The position numbers and the translations under genes are program-made. From Cymbomonas tetramitiformis (lineage: Eukaryota > Chlorophyta > Pyramimonadophyceae > Pyramimonadales > Pyramimonadaceae), in the NCBI GenBank assembly GCA_001247695.2, contig LGRX02012774.1, forward strand, positions 34,716-98,715: DNA of 64,000 nucleotides. Direction: 5' to 3'. Under the pieces are notes generated by a model. That model saw nothing but the letters and a program-made list of their open reading frames with translations. It was not told the origin of the DNA and searched no databases. Of the stretch, positions 29,046 through 39,120 are shown in pieces. Each line of letters starts with the position of its first letter. Positions within the stretch are counted from its first letter, which is position 1.

Positions 29046-30374
29046 TCACCCGACAACGTCATAGGCGGGCGAAGTTTCCACGTCAAAGGCCATAGCCATG
29101 TCGATCCATTTCTGGTACGCCGGAATCAACTGCTTGTAAAGCGCACGATGGGTGTCTTCAATCTTAGCAGTCTCTGCAATACCGAGGAGTTCACGTAGCC
29201 GTGCATCGTTACAGGAATATTTGTCTTTGGTATTTTGCGCTGCATCTACAGGAATATTTTTTGTCCACGCCTCCACCCACATCGTTGCGCGACCGGACAC
29301 ATAGAAAGCTGGTTTTAAGCCTAAAACCAGCTCACACACCATCAAGATAAATCCGTATCCCCTTATAAATCCTTTGGCTTCCGCATCGTAATCCGCAGGA
29401 AGAGGATCTTTCTCTGTTCGCAATCGAATTTCGTAGGTATTAATTACGGCGTCCACATGTTGTACTGATCGTGTTTCATATGGCGTGGTAAATTTATTAC
29501 GTATAAATTCGTATATCTGCAATTCATTCTTGCCTTTGAAGTCTTCTTTGTACACACGTTCGGCTAGTCTGTAAGCCGTGGCCACATTAGCCCCCATATG
29601 CTTTGGTAGTTTGCCTGCGGGATCATTTTCTGGTCTCCACTCGACCAGTTGTGCGATGTAGAACCCAGCTCCAGCGCGCCCGAGCAGATTTCGAAAGCCT
29701 ATGGTTAAAACGTGCTCAGTAAATTTTCTCTGTATTATCGCCGGATCACAAGTAGGCACTTTTTCGAACAGTGTTTTAAAATCCGACTTTTCAAATCTTT
29801 GATTGATACCCGAGCAACTAAATTTGAAAGCGCCCATGCCTCTCGCCGGATCGATCACGGTCCTTGTCTCCGCGGAATAAAAGAGTTCTTCAAACGATTT
29901 CGAATGGATGTTCGTGGTGTTAAAATCACCCAAACTATAATAGTGGTATTCAGCGCCGTTTAACATTTGCACAAGTTGCTCTTTCCTGCTTGCGTGGGCG
30001 TTTGGTTCGATGACAGGTCCAATTTGCAAAACCTTTACATTACTCTCAGGGTTCACACCGGGGAATCCGGCCTTACTCTCGCATTTTAGTACCGATGATG
30101 CTCCATCAAAGTATAAAAAGTGCACGTTTTTTGGAAATATGAAACCTTCCCCGTAATAATTTTTGTAATCTTCGATCCTTGCTAAACCCACCAGTACGAG
30201 GATGTACTGGTTATCGGGGTGCGTAGATGCGTGAGCAATGATTTCCAGAAGAGCAAACTCGTCGTCGCACTCTTCTCCCACGTCGGTCACGATCACGAAC
30301 GTATTATATCTTTCACCAAAAGAACGCTTCGTCATCATGTATAGATTTTGGCTCATGGATAACGCGACGCTCAT
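29046..30374 (-). CDS. Nucleoside-hydrolase-like protein
   Basis: A protein of 442 residues. Near the N-terminus, FVIVTDVGEECDDEFALLEIIAHA matches the opening strand and Asp cluster of inosine-uridine-preferring nucleoside hydrolases. In classic members the motif is DTDPGxDDAxAL; here two acids are inserted or replaced (TDVGEECDDEFAL), so calcium binding may differ. YILVLVGLARIEDY and YYSLGDFNTTNI follow as further alpha/beta elements. The C-terminal 200 residues have no match I know. The usual reaction is N-glycosidic cleavage of nucleosides; activity here is inferred. The gene is AT-rich. A TATA box at 30435-30442 lies about 61 bases upstream. Confidence 0.55.
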   Translation of the reverse strand: MSVALSMSQNLYMMTKRSFGERYNTFVIVTDVGEECDDEFALLEIIAHASTHPDNQYILVLVGLARIEDYKNYYGEGFIFPKNVHFLYFDGASSVLKCESKAGFPGVNPESNVKVLQIGPVIEPNAHASRKEQLVQMLNGAEYHYYSLGDFNTTNIHSKSFEELFYSAETRTVIDPARGMGAFKFSCSGINQRFEKSDFKTLFEKVPTCDPAIIQRKFTEHVLTIGFRNLLGRAGAGFYIAQLVEWRPENDPAGKLPKHMGANVATAYRLAERVYKEDFKGKNELQIYEFIRNKFTTPYETRSVQHVDAVINTYEIRLRTEKDPLPADYDAEAKGFIRGYGFILMVCELVLGLKPAFYVSGRATMWVEAWTKNIPVDAAQNTKDKYSCNDARLRELLGIAETAKIEDTHRALYKQLIPAYQKWIDMAMAFDVETSPAYDVVG

Positions 30375-30434
30375 GGCGACGACTGGGAGAGATATGTAGG
30401 ACAGAAGCGACGTTAATCGACATCTTGTAACGTG

Positions 30435-30442
30435 TATTTATA
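30435..30442 (-). promoter_or_regulatory. TATA box for the 30374 gene
   Basis: TATAAATA on the minus strand, 61 bases before the ATG. Confidence 0.6.
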
Positions 30443-30672
30443 CTTCAGATGATCACGCGTACGCACGCCTACGCAATAATAAGGCGACCGCACTGAATAG
30501 CGTTATCGGGATCCGAGCTTTTGATTTTGTATAATACACTATATGGAATCTGATTTCTCGCCCGCCAAGCACGCCGTGGTGGCGCTCGCTCACACGCGCT
30601 ACGGTACAAGTTACTTATCGGCGTAAACGACGCCCGCGGACGCACGCGCGCAACGACACACACGTGCGTACG

Positions 30673-30921
30673 ACGTGGGGAGCTGTTTTATGCAACACAG
30701 CGGGGAGCTGCTTTACGCAACATAGCGGGGGGCAACTCGTCACCGGTGTGGGGAGCGGTTCTACGCAACACAGCGGGGAGTTGTTTACGCAACATAGCGG
30801 GGGGCCGATTCGTCGCCGGTGTGGGAAGCTGTTGCACGCAACACAGCGGTGGGCAATTCGTCCCCGGTGTGGGGAGCTGTTTTACGCAACACAGCGGAGG
30901 GCAATTCGTCACCGAATTCTT
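30673..30921. repeat. Compound tandem repeat (about 26 and 48 bp units)
   Basis: Six imperfect units. Each begins ggggagctgttttacgcaac followed by a(c/t)agcgg. Longer units then add a ggcaattcgtcaccggtgt-type segment. Unit order by length is short, long, short, long, long, long. All three forward frames are partly open across it, but the composition looks like repeat, not protein. It lies in a gene-poor stretch (30443-31193) and no other gene is seen there. Confidence 0.7.
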
Positions 30922-31193
30922 GGTGACCACCCAAAACTTTACCGAAAACGCACATTACGCGAAGCACGGCGTCGGTTTTACATTTAAGCTGCATGGTCAA
31001 ATTTTAGGGTACATACAACGTTACCTCGACTGGCGTCGAAACGAGGCCTAATTGGCTCTAATTTTGGATGAGGCATGAAAGCAGAATTGGATCCCGACGA
31101 AATTTTCATAATAAATATTTACAAACATCCTAACCTATTAATGGAAACGACGACGTTTCACTTGTTTCCGCCGCCAAAAAACGTGGTCTTCGT

Positions 31194-31796
31194 TTATTCG
31201 TTCACATTAAACGTCGTGATCGATCCAAGAATAAAGTGGTGGTGGTGAAATTCCTCGTCGTTTATTGTAGGAAAAAACCAAGATATAGGACTCATTCCGT
31301 TCAACTCAAATAGTCGTTGGTACTGTTCGAGACGAGCATCTGCTTGATCGTACAAAACGTCTGCAAAATCATATAGTATTTTAGACAAGTCGTCCAACAT
31401 CATAAATTTCCCGGTATCCTTATTTTTCGAATATTCCACAAAACTGTATGAGCCATGCAATGACGACAAAATCCTGGCGTGAATTTTTTCCTGGATAGTC
31501 GCAACCTGTATCATAAAGATACGAGCAGGTGTCTTCATCGTGATTATAGCGTTCAGTTCTGGAGATGCTCGGCAGAATCCTGAAACATTTTGTAAAACAT
31601 ATTTCATATTTGTTTTGTCGAGTTCCGTATCCTCTTGCAAAATATTTAAAATATCGTAATCGTGATGGTTTCTTTTTAAGGTTTCTTGTATAGCTCCAAG
31701 GCCTCCTATCCCGTCAATAACAGCTTTTAAATCAGGAGAAGCCGACTGCATATACTGCATTATAACATCTTTAAATTCGTAAACGTGCATTGACAT
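31194..31796 (-). CDS. AT-rich orphan
   Basis: A protein of 200 residues from the ATG at 31796; the frame is open to 31880 but with no ATG. It is helical, with MHVYEFKDVIMQYMQ at the start, and ends in a His-rich EEFHHHHFILGS stretch. No motif is recognised. No TATA box is close, and the 54-residue ORF upstream on the same strand has one, so the two may share a transcript. Confidence 0.55.
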   Translation of the reverse strand: MSMHVYEFKDVIMQYMQSASPDLKAVIDGIGGLGAIQETLKRNHHDYDILNILQEDTELDKTNMKYVLQNVSGFCRASPELNAIITMKTPARIFMIQVATIQEKIHARILSSLHGSYSFVEYSKNKDTGKFMMLDDLSKILYDFADVLYDQADARLEQYQRLFELNGMSPISWFFPTINDEEFHHHHFILGSITTFNVNE

Positions 31797-31881
31797 GGTG
31801 CGTGGTGTTTCGGACAATCGACGTTGTAAGGTCCCGTAGTGTTTCCCCTTGTATGCGCAGCGCCACCCCGGTCGCCACAAT

Positions 31882-32046
31882 CTAGTCCGTGAGCTGCCCG
31901 GTGCACGGGTGCAGCAGCGTATTCGCGAAATGGGGCGAAACGCGTCTCTGCACGGTTTGCCTGCCGGTGCGCGTCAACCACGGATGCTGCACACGATAGC
32001 TCATCTCCGCGCCGGGCACGATGCCGCGCGCGCACGCGGGTGCCAT
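31882..32046 (-). CDS. Small 54-residue orphan
   Basis: ATG at 32046 and TAG at 31882-31884, minus strand. Residues such as MSYRVQHPWLTRTGRQTVQ have ordinary protein composition. A TATATAAA box at 32091-32098 lies 45 bases upstream, exactly the spacing of other genes here. That is the main support for this short ORF. It lies 85 bases before the 31796 gene on the same strand. Confidence 0.45.
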   Translation of the reverse strand: MAPACARGIVPGAEMSYRVQHPWLTRTGRQTVQRRVSPHFANTLLHPCTGQLTD

Positions 32047-32090
32047 GGAGCACATCGGCGTAGTTTTTTTACGAGTTTGCTTGTCGTGAA

Positions 32091-32098
32091 TTTATATA
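32091..32098 (-). promoter_or_regulatory. TATA box for the 32046 gene
   Basis: TATATAAA on the minus strand, 45 bases before the ATG of the small ORF. Confidence 0.55.
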
Positions 32099-32334
32099 AG
32101 TGCGGTAAAAAAATGCGGGTTTGCGGTGTGCTAAACACGCTGCGATATCTATAGAACAATAAACTATTGTGGTAATGTTATTTCGTAATATTACCATGTA
32201 CCATACATAAAAGAAAAAATCAAGGAGTATTACGAAAACCAAGATTGTGTTGTTATGGACTGAAATGTGAGGATAAACCCTTAAAGCAGATCACAATTCA
32301 AATTTAAAAACAATCAAGGACAAGTTACCGTTTA

Positions 32335-32500
32335 TTATATTTTTTCATCGGTGACGAGCTTAAAATCCAAATTATTTGTAGCTATTAATTGATCCAGCAC
32401 GCTTCACCCAGACTTTGCAGTTTGGCGCCCAGGTCAAATTTCTCGTACTGCAAAATGGTGCTCCCGAAATCTATCGTCGCCTTCAAGAAGCTTGAAGCTT
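32335..32500 (-). pseudogene. Decayed gene fragment sharing 55 bp with 28601-28655
   Basis: Minus-strand coding sense reads ATIDFGSTILQYEKFDLG and then, after a one-base shift, LDQLIATNNLDFKLVTDEKI and a stop. The second part is the repeat shared with 28.6 kb. The surrounding 32.1-32.9 kb holds only short ORFs of doubtful value. Confidence 0.4.
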
Positions 32501-33483
32501 GAACCCTCATGACTCCTACCGGGCTTCACACAATAGGTGGTATGCACGCATTGGAGTTGGCCTGTGTCCGTCACAGTCATGGCTGTTTTGCCTCTATGAA
32601 CACACGCCTCGGGTCTGAAGACAACTGAACCTGAACTTAAGTCCACACTCGCAAGTGACAAGGTAGGCAGTCTACTAGCCTGGAGCAGGATAAGATCCTG
32701 TATGATTATAATATTACTGTTGATAAATAACAGGAGTCGCAGACTCATGTTTGTGACCTGCCCTCTCGGGGTTGCAAGCGCAAGCTGTTGGCTAGCTACC
32801 CAAGCACCTAGTAACCGACAACCGGAAACAGTTGTATGCTAGGCACCATGCCTCCAGAATAAGCGACAGTCCACTTGCTTGGCGGTTGTAGTAGCACCCA
32901 CTGAGCTTGAACCCATATGGCCACCACACAAGGGGGTTGAGTCTTAGCGGAACCTGGCTGAGCACATATACACCGCAGCTGGGGTGGCACAGTCCAAAGG
33001 TACTAGGGTACAGATAGGGAGGCCTGTCCGATACTGGCAGGGCGGTCCCATTATGTAAGTTCATACAAAATCTCAAAACAGTAATAAGTAATAATCAGCT
33101 CAAGATTGAAAGTTTACTAGGCGGGGACCTGTCTACTTCTGGCCGGGATCGCCCCTTCAATATATATATATATATATAGGTATGTTGCTAGGATGGGTGT
33201 TGCCGTTCTGCAAATACCATCTACAACTACTGCGGTTGCTTGTGTGAACTCTAGCCACTTGCAGAGTGGTGCTTGCTATGAGATTCACTGTCAGAAGTTT
33301 GTTGTTGTGGTAGAGGTCAAAGTCCAGAACCAGAGGCCATAAACAAGTCCAGAAAAAAACTAAACAGTTTGTTATTGCCACGGCGGTGGCTTCCCATTAC
33401 CGCTCTGGAACACCAACAAAAGGTGTGTCGGGGTATGCCAGAGCTCAGATCACTATCTGATGTTCACCGTAGTCAAAACCTGC

Positions 33484-35011
33484 TCAATAGTCAAAACAGT
33501 GTTCCATATACCTTACCAGTTGTGCGCGGTTATAACTTTCTGGTGTGAGAGTCGCTTGCCATGATATGTTAACTTCAGGTCTCTGGTCTTCTGTACCGAC
33601 CAAATTACAGGACGGCATATTAAGCGCGTGTAACCAGCGGTGAGGCTGAAGACACTTTTGCACAACGTCTTTGTTTTCTCGCTTCAAGCTTGCAGTGTTC
33701 AAGGTTAAACCAGTGTTAAAAGCCAAAATTAGTCGCTTTGTGGGAAAACAGAATAGCGGAGAAGCCACTTTAAATAGCTTGTCGCTCATATCCAACAAAG
33801 AAAAGAGAATTTCCTCGGAATATAATCTGGTTTTGTTCAAAAACCCCTGCTTGTAGAGTAAAGCTGCGAACATACAACACCTGTTAGGCTCGGCAAGCGT
33901 AAAGAATAAAAAAATAAAAAGGAGAGATGCCTTACCGGTGGTAACCAATTTGAGAAATATCGGAGTTTTCAATAAAGAAGTTCCTTTGGCGGTTATACTC
34001 CACATAACGACATTGATAGCAAAGTAGGCTGTCGCATGTTTGAAAACCAGCATCCGGACCGACTGTTGCCCAATCTCTGGACATTCTCGAAAAGTAGACG
34101 CGTTTAAAGTCTAAATACCGTTCGCGAAAAGCAAGGTCAGTAGGTTCATGCCAACAGAGTACACGACTCGAATCCATAACCCAGCGAAGTTCTTCTCTCA
34201 ACGCGTTATCGGAAAGCTCGTTGAAAGGTAGAAGAACCTCTCGTACACGAATAACATTACCGTTGGTCGCTACATTTTGCTGCAGGAGAAATTGGTTCAT
34301 CAACTCATCGATACAACACAACAGGCCTTGAAAATAAGAAATCAACACCGCCTGAGCGTTGGTCTGCCACGTTTGTTGCTCTCTAGTAAGCTTGGGCCGC
34401 ATACTAGCCGGTATACGGTGCGCCCAGAAGTGCAACTGAAACAAGTTCTCAGCAGCGCTTGCAACATCGACGAGCTCAACGATTTCACTATTGGTCCTCA
34501 CCAATTTCTCCTGCTCAGAATTCGCGTACTCTACGCAATAAGGTTCTGGTTCACTCCTATATACCCAAGTAGGGACATCGGTATGTAATGCGCACGGATT
34601 TTTAATCGGTCCAGCAACCTCGTATCGTTTGCGGTATTTGATAACTTTTTCAAAGGTGGCTTGAAAGTTACTGGGTTTTCCTGTAAAACATACAGACGCC
34701 ACGTATGAAAAGTGAGAGAAGCTACTAAACCACTTCAGGATTGCACAACACAAAACTAGGTCCAAATTCATCACATACTATGGAAATACTCACAACATAC
34801 CAATAAACTCTGTGCAGTACGAAACATAAGCGGTACGACACGTTAATGCCAACAGCCAAGCAATCTCGTCTTTGAACTCAAAGTTAGGTTTTTCACGCGT
34901 CAGAGAATTCGCCAAACGCCCAAAAATAAGGTCAAATAACATCTCATCGAAAGAACGCGGCATTGCTTGCAATATATCACTATCAGGAATTAAAACTTGC
35001 CTCGGGTCCAA
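33484..35011 (-). CDS. Spliced orphan gene in copy A (exons up to 34794, 34724-33936, 33880-33484)
   Basis: Three frame pieces join across two GT...AG introns in exact phase. Intron 34725-34793 has donor GTGAGT and acceptor TTTAG; intron 33881-33935 has donor GTAAGG and acceptor CTAACAG after a T-rich run. The product has about 467 residues counted from 35011. No ATG opens the first piece (the codon there is TTG and the frame runs open to about 35053), so an additional upstream exon is likely. The protein is helical and charged (EQEKLVRTNSE, LREELRWVMDSSRVLCWH), with YQCRYVEYNRQRNFF before the second intron. No family is recognised. Small introns point to an origin in a eukaryotic genome or transposon. 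Confidence 0.55.
33881..33935 (-). other. Predicted 55-bp intron, copy A
   Basis: CACCG|GTAAGG to CTAACAG|GTGTTG. Removal restores one arginine codon and an open frame across both sides; a TAA stop lies directly at the donor if it is not removed. Confidence 0.6.
34725..34793 (-). other. Predicted 69-bp intron, copy A
   Basis: ATGTT|GTGAGT to GGTTTAG|TAGC. It joins IGM to FSFSHFSYVA in frame and removes an in-frame TGA. The same signals are kept in copy B. Confidence 0.5.
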
Positions 35012-35307
35012 CTGGTTTATATTTGGTTTCTGTGCAGGTGGAAGCTCTAACCCTTAACTTATTTGATAGGCAAACCGCTCTGACTTTATAAACAGGTAAG
35101 GACGGGTTGCTGCACGTCTTTCTGAATAGAGCGCCGCAGTACCATTTTACGTACACGATTCCACAACGATATCAACGAACGCTAATAATTTCATCGCGCG
35201 CGGTCGATGATGACGTCATCTACTTTGTACGTCAGGTACATTTTCGGCGCGCGCGCGAACTTGCCGTGCGGTTGTATATTTTCACAAATTTTACACAACG
35301 GTATAAA

Positions 35308-38006
35308 CACACAAGGGGGTTGAGTCTTAGCGGAACCTGGCTGAGCACATATACACCGCAGCTGGGGTGGCACAGTCCAAAGGTACTAGGGTACAGATAG
35401 GGAGGCCTGTCCGATACTGGCAGGGCGGTCCCATTATGTAAGTTCATACAAAATCTCAAAACAGTAATAAGTAATAATCAGCTCAAGATTGAAAGTTTAC
35501 TAGGCGGGGACCTGTCTACTTCTGGCCGGGATCGCCCCTTCAATATATATATATATATAGATATGTTGCTAGGATGGGTGTTGCCGTTCTGCAAATACCA
35601 TCTACAACTACTGCGGTTGCTTGTGTGAACTCTAGCCACTTGCAGAGTGGTGCTTGCTATGAGATTCACTGTCAGAAGTTTGTTGTTGTGGTAGAGGTCA
35701 AAGTCCAGAACCAGAGGCCATAAACAAGTCCAGAAAAAAACTAAACAGTTTGTTATTGCCACGGCGGTGGCTTCCCATTACCGCTCTGGAACACCAACAA
35801 AAGGTGTGTCGGGGTATGCCAGAGCTCAGATCACTATCTGATGTTCACCGTAGTCAAAACCTGCTCAATAGTCAAAACAGTGTTCCATATACCTTACCAG
35901 TTGTGCGCGGTTATAACTTTCTGGTGTGAGAGTCGCTTGCCATGATATGTTAACTTCAGGTCTCTGGTCTTCTGTACCGACCAAATTACAGGACGGCATA
36001 TTAAGCGCGTGTAACCAGCGGTGAGGCTGAAGACACTTTTGCACAACGTCTTTGTTTTCTCGCTTCAAGCTTGCAGTGTTGAAGGTTAAACCAGTGTTAA
36101 AAGCCAAAATTAGTCGCTTTGTGGGAAAACAGAATAGCGGAGAAGCCACTTTAAATAGCTTGTCGCTCATATCCAACAAAGAAAAGAGAATTTCCTCGGA
36201 ATATAATCTGGTTTTGTTCAAAAACCCCTGCTTGTAGAGTAAAGCTGCGAACATACAACACCTGTTAGGCTCGGCAAGCGTAAAGAATAAAAAAATAAAA
36301 AGGAGAGATGCCTTACCGGTGGTAACCAATTTGAGAAATATCGGAGTTTTCAATAAAGAAGTTCCTTTGGCGGTTATACTCCACATAACGACATTGATAG
36401 CAAAGTAGCTGTCGCATGATTGAAAATTAGCAGCCTTGCTTATTGCCCAATCTCTGGACATTTTTGAAAAGTACACGCCTTTAAAGTCTAAATACCGTTC
36501 GCGAAAAGCAAGGTCAGTAGGTTCATGCCAACAGAGTACGCGACTCGAATCCATAACCCAGCGAAGTTGTTCTCTCAACGCGATATCGGAGAGCTCGTTG
36601 AAAGGTAGAAGAACCTCTCGTACACGAATAACATTACCGTTGGTCGCTACTTCTTGCTGCAGGAGAAATTGGTGCATCAACTTATCGAAGCAACACACCA
36701 GGCCTTGAAAATAAGAAATCAACACCGCTTTAGCGTTGGTCTGCCACGTTTGTTGTTCTCTAGTAAGCTTGGGCCACATACTAGCCGGTATACGGTGCGC
36801 CCAGAAGTGCAACTGAAACAAGTTCTCAGCAGCGCTTGCAACATCGACGAGCTCAACGACCTCACTATTGGTTCTCACCAATTTCTCCTGCTCAGAATTC
36901 GCGTACTCTACGCAATCAGGTTTTGGTTCACTCCTATATACCCATTCAGGGACACGGACCCCAGTAGGGACACGGGTAACTAACGCGAGCGGATTTTTAA
37001 TCCGTCCAGCAACCTCGTATCGTTTGCGGTATTTGATAACTTTTTCAAAGGTGGCTTGAAAGTTACTGGGTTTTCCTGTAAAACATACAGACGCCACGTA
37101 TGAAAAGTGAGCGAAGTTACTAAACCACTTCAGGATTGCACAACACGAAATTAGGTCCAATTTCATCACATATTATGGAAATACTCACAACATACCAATA
37201 AACTCTGTGCAGTACGAAACATAAGCGGTACGACACGTTAATGCCAACAGCCAAGCAATCTCGTCTTTGAACTCAAAGTTAGGTTTTTCACGCGTCAGAG
37301 AATTCGCCAAACGCCCAAAAATAAGGTCAAATAACATCTGATCGAAAGAACGCGGCATTGCCTGCAATATATCACTATCAGGAATTAAAACTTGCCTCGG
37401 GTCCAACTGGTTTATATTTGGTTTCTGTGCAGGTGGAAGCTCTAACCCTTAACTTAATTGATAGGCAAACCGCTCTGACTTTATAAACAGGTAAGGACGG
37501 GTTGCTGCACGTCTTTCTGAATAGAGCGCCGCAGTACCATTTTACGTACACGATTCCACAACGATATCAACGAACGCTAATAATTTCATCGCGCGCGGTC
37601 GATGATGACGTCATCTACTTTGTACGTCAGGTACTAGCGGTAATGACTTCGACCGTCGCATTTTGGTGCGGCAAACGCGGATCCGATTGTTACGCGCGTG
37701 CAAATCAGGTGACGTCAGATCCGCATCGGTCCTCGCCTCCGACGCGGGGCTTCGCGCCGGCCTCGTGCGGCGGTGCCGCGCTCTTAGGGACGTGGGGTTG
37801 CATCCCGCGGTGGCGGTCTTGCTACCGATCACGAAGGACGCGGCGGAGGCGACCGTCGACGCTTGCGAGTACGTGGATTTCGATGCGAGCTGGGAGACGG
37901 AGACGCGGAGGCTGACGACGTTGAAAGTGCCGCGGTACATTTTCGGCGCGCGCGCGAACTTGCCGTGCGGTTGTATATTTTCACAAATTTTACACAACGG
38001 TATAAA
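35308..38006. repeat. Tandem duplication, copy B (2,699 bp)
   Basis: Matches copy A with scattered substitutions. Copy B runs into the working promoter of the 38040 gene (TATAAATA at 38001). It contains a 304-bp segment (37635-37938) missing from copy A. That segment holds a plus-strand frame of coding character (LRACKSGDVRSASVLASDAG...), possibly a remnant. The A/B junction at 35307/35308 shows no clear microhomology. Confidence 0.85.
35865..37406 (-). pseudogene. Copy B of the spliced orphan gene, frame-shifted
   Basis: Relative to copy A one G is missing near 36408 (aaagtagctg against aaagtaggctg). This moves the second exon into another frame before the 55-bp intron. By chance the shifted frame then reads through the unspliced intron and rejoins the true frame in exon 3, making a 434-codon ORF (37169-35865). 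The stretch encoded between about 36408 and 36260 (FLKLVTTGKASLLFIFLFF) is therefore intron-derived and not ancestral. Differences also include an 18-base or longer insertion near 36945-36970. Confidence 0.55.
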
Positions 38007-38008
38007 TA
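38001..38008 (+). promoter_or_regulatory. TATA box for the 38040 gene
   Basis: TATAAATA, 39 bases before the ATG. The duplication breakpoint falls after its sixth base, so copy A carries a truncated version (tataaaca) at 35302. Confidence 0.7.
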
Positions 38009-38039
38009 GGCACCGTCGCAGTGTGCCCATCTACCAACG

Positions 38040-38852
38040 ATGGCGGGCGCGACGATCACCCTGTGCACGCGCGATTCGCCTAGCATCTCGAAAGATCATG
38101 GCAGGTTTTGCATCAATGGCACGCGCCTGATAGACGATCTGCGCAATTTAAAACGCGCTAGCGGCAAGCCGCGCTCCGCCAAGAACAACACCCTCTGGTG
38201 CGCGTGCACCAAGACGAAACCCAACGAGCTGTGCACGTACTTGGTCGCGAATTTCACGCTCGACTGGAAGACGCACTGCGACGAGATCGACTCGACCACC
38301 AAAATCGTGTACGTCACTCCGCAGCTGGCCGAATTTCTGGCCAGATTTGCAACCGCGCACGACGTGGCCGAGGCCATAAAAAAATGGGTCGAAGGCGGGT
38401 GCGCGACGCGCGACCCCGTGCTGTTCGTCGGACGAGCGAGCGCAGGTAAAGCCGCCGCCGCTGCAGAGGTCAACGCGACAAGCACCGTGATTCGATCCAC
38501 CAACACCGTCGTAGTCGCCGAAACCGACGCTGCCGCGAACAGCTCCGGTCTGTTCGCGGATTACACGTTCGAACCGAAGACCACCAAATCACCCACCACC
38601 GGGAGCGGGCGCGAACGGACCGAGCGATGCACCGACAGTACCGACGACGGTTGTAACGGCAACGGCGCATTCGCGGACGTTACCATGGTCGACGCCGCGG
38701 AGTGTTTGTCGTTGGATGTGGAGGTGCGCAAAACCAGTGGGACCCCGGGATGCACAAAAAAGAGGTTCTCGCCCGCTTGCAAAATCCGCACCGCATTGGA
38801 AAACGCGACCGAACGATTTGAACGTAAACGATCAGAGCGAATCTGGGCATAA
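38040..38852 (+). CDS. KilA-N-cluster protein (N-terminal DNA-binding-like domain)
   Basis: A protein of 270 residues. The N-terminal 130 residues (GRFCINGTRLIDDLRNLKRA..., TPQLAEFLARFATAHDVAEAI) look like a small alpha/beta DNA-binding-type domain but do not match KilA-N closely. A low-complexity Ala/Thr middle follows. The C-terminus, CKIRTALENATERFERKRSERIW, matches the C-terminus of the next gene (YNKVRKTLENTAKRFKLKQLEQFW). A VTMVDAAE motif also recurs there. The two are probably diverged relatives that share tail segments. Confidence 0.6.
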   Translation: MAGATITLCTRDSPSISKDHGRFCINGTRLIDDLRNLKRASGKPRSAKNNTLWCACTKTKPNELCTYLVANFTLDWKTHCDEIDSTTKIVYVTPQLAEFLARFATAHDVAEAIKKWVEGGCATRDPVLFVGRASAGKAAAAAEVNATSTVIRSTNTVVVAETDAAANSSGLFADYTFEPKTTKSPTTGSGRERTERCTDSTDDGCNGNGAFADVTMVDAAECLSLDVEVRKTSGTPGCTKKRFSPACKIRTALENATERFERKRSERIWA

Positions 38853-38897
38853 TCGTGCTTTCATATGCATGTTAAATATTGTACCTTGACATGATTT

Positions 38898-39027
38898 AAC
38901 GCTCGACCGTCTTGTCGTGCGGCTTGCGTACGCAGGGGCGCGCTGCCATCGATGCGGACCACAACGTTCAAGACGTCGAGCAAACCCACACGGTGCGCGA
39001 GCGTTTGGCCTTTTACGTTAACGTGCG
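38898..39027. repeat. 130-bp direct repeat, copy 1
   Basis: Matches 40314-40443 with about a dozen differences. In one plus frame it reads AAIDADHNVQDVEQTHTVRERLAF; in one minus frame it is also fully open. It probably derives from duplication of part of a KilA-N gene. Copies lie just after each of two consecutive genes. Confidence 0.6.
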
Positions 39028-39120
39028 TCGCGTGAGGAGGTCTCATACGCGACCGATTACGTGCAGGCTACCGTCAATCCAGGGGAGCCTAACACCAGCG
39101 ATGTCATCGCGGATGAAGCC

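Larger units (their letters stand above)
32925..35307. repeat. Tandem duplication, copy A (2,383 bp)
   Basis: Nearly identical to copy B at 35308-38006. It begins cacacaaggggg and ends in the TATA box of a duplicated promoter (tataaa, 35302-35307). Copy A lacks 304 bases present in copy B (37635-37938), which are bounded there by ggtac on both sides. Copy A carries the intact, spliced version of the internal gene. A TA microsatellite at about 33162-33178 differs in length between copies. Confidence 0.85.

Noticed and set aside
31760..32053. 97-codon minus-strand ORF overlapping the 54-residue gene
   Set aside because: Ala/Arg/His-rich shadow; the shorter frame begins at the ATG best placed after the TATA box and has better composition.
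35865..37169. 434-codon ORF as an intact gene
   Set aside because: Comparison with copy A shows a one-base loss and read-through of an intron; part of the ORF is intron sequence.
32925..38006. The duplicated unit as an LTR or DNA transposon
   Set aside because: No terminal repeats, target duplications at its outer ends, transposase or reverse transcriptase motifs were found; it behaves as a segmental tandem duplication.
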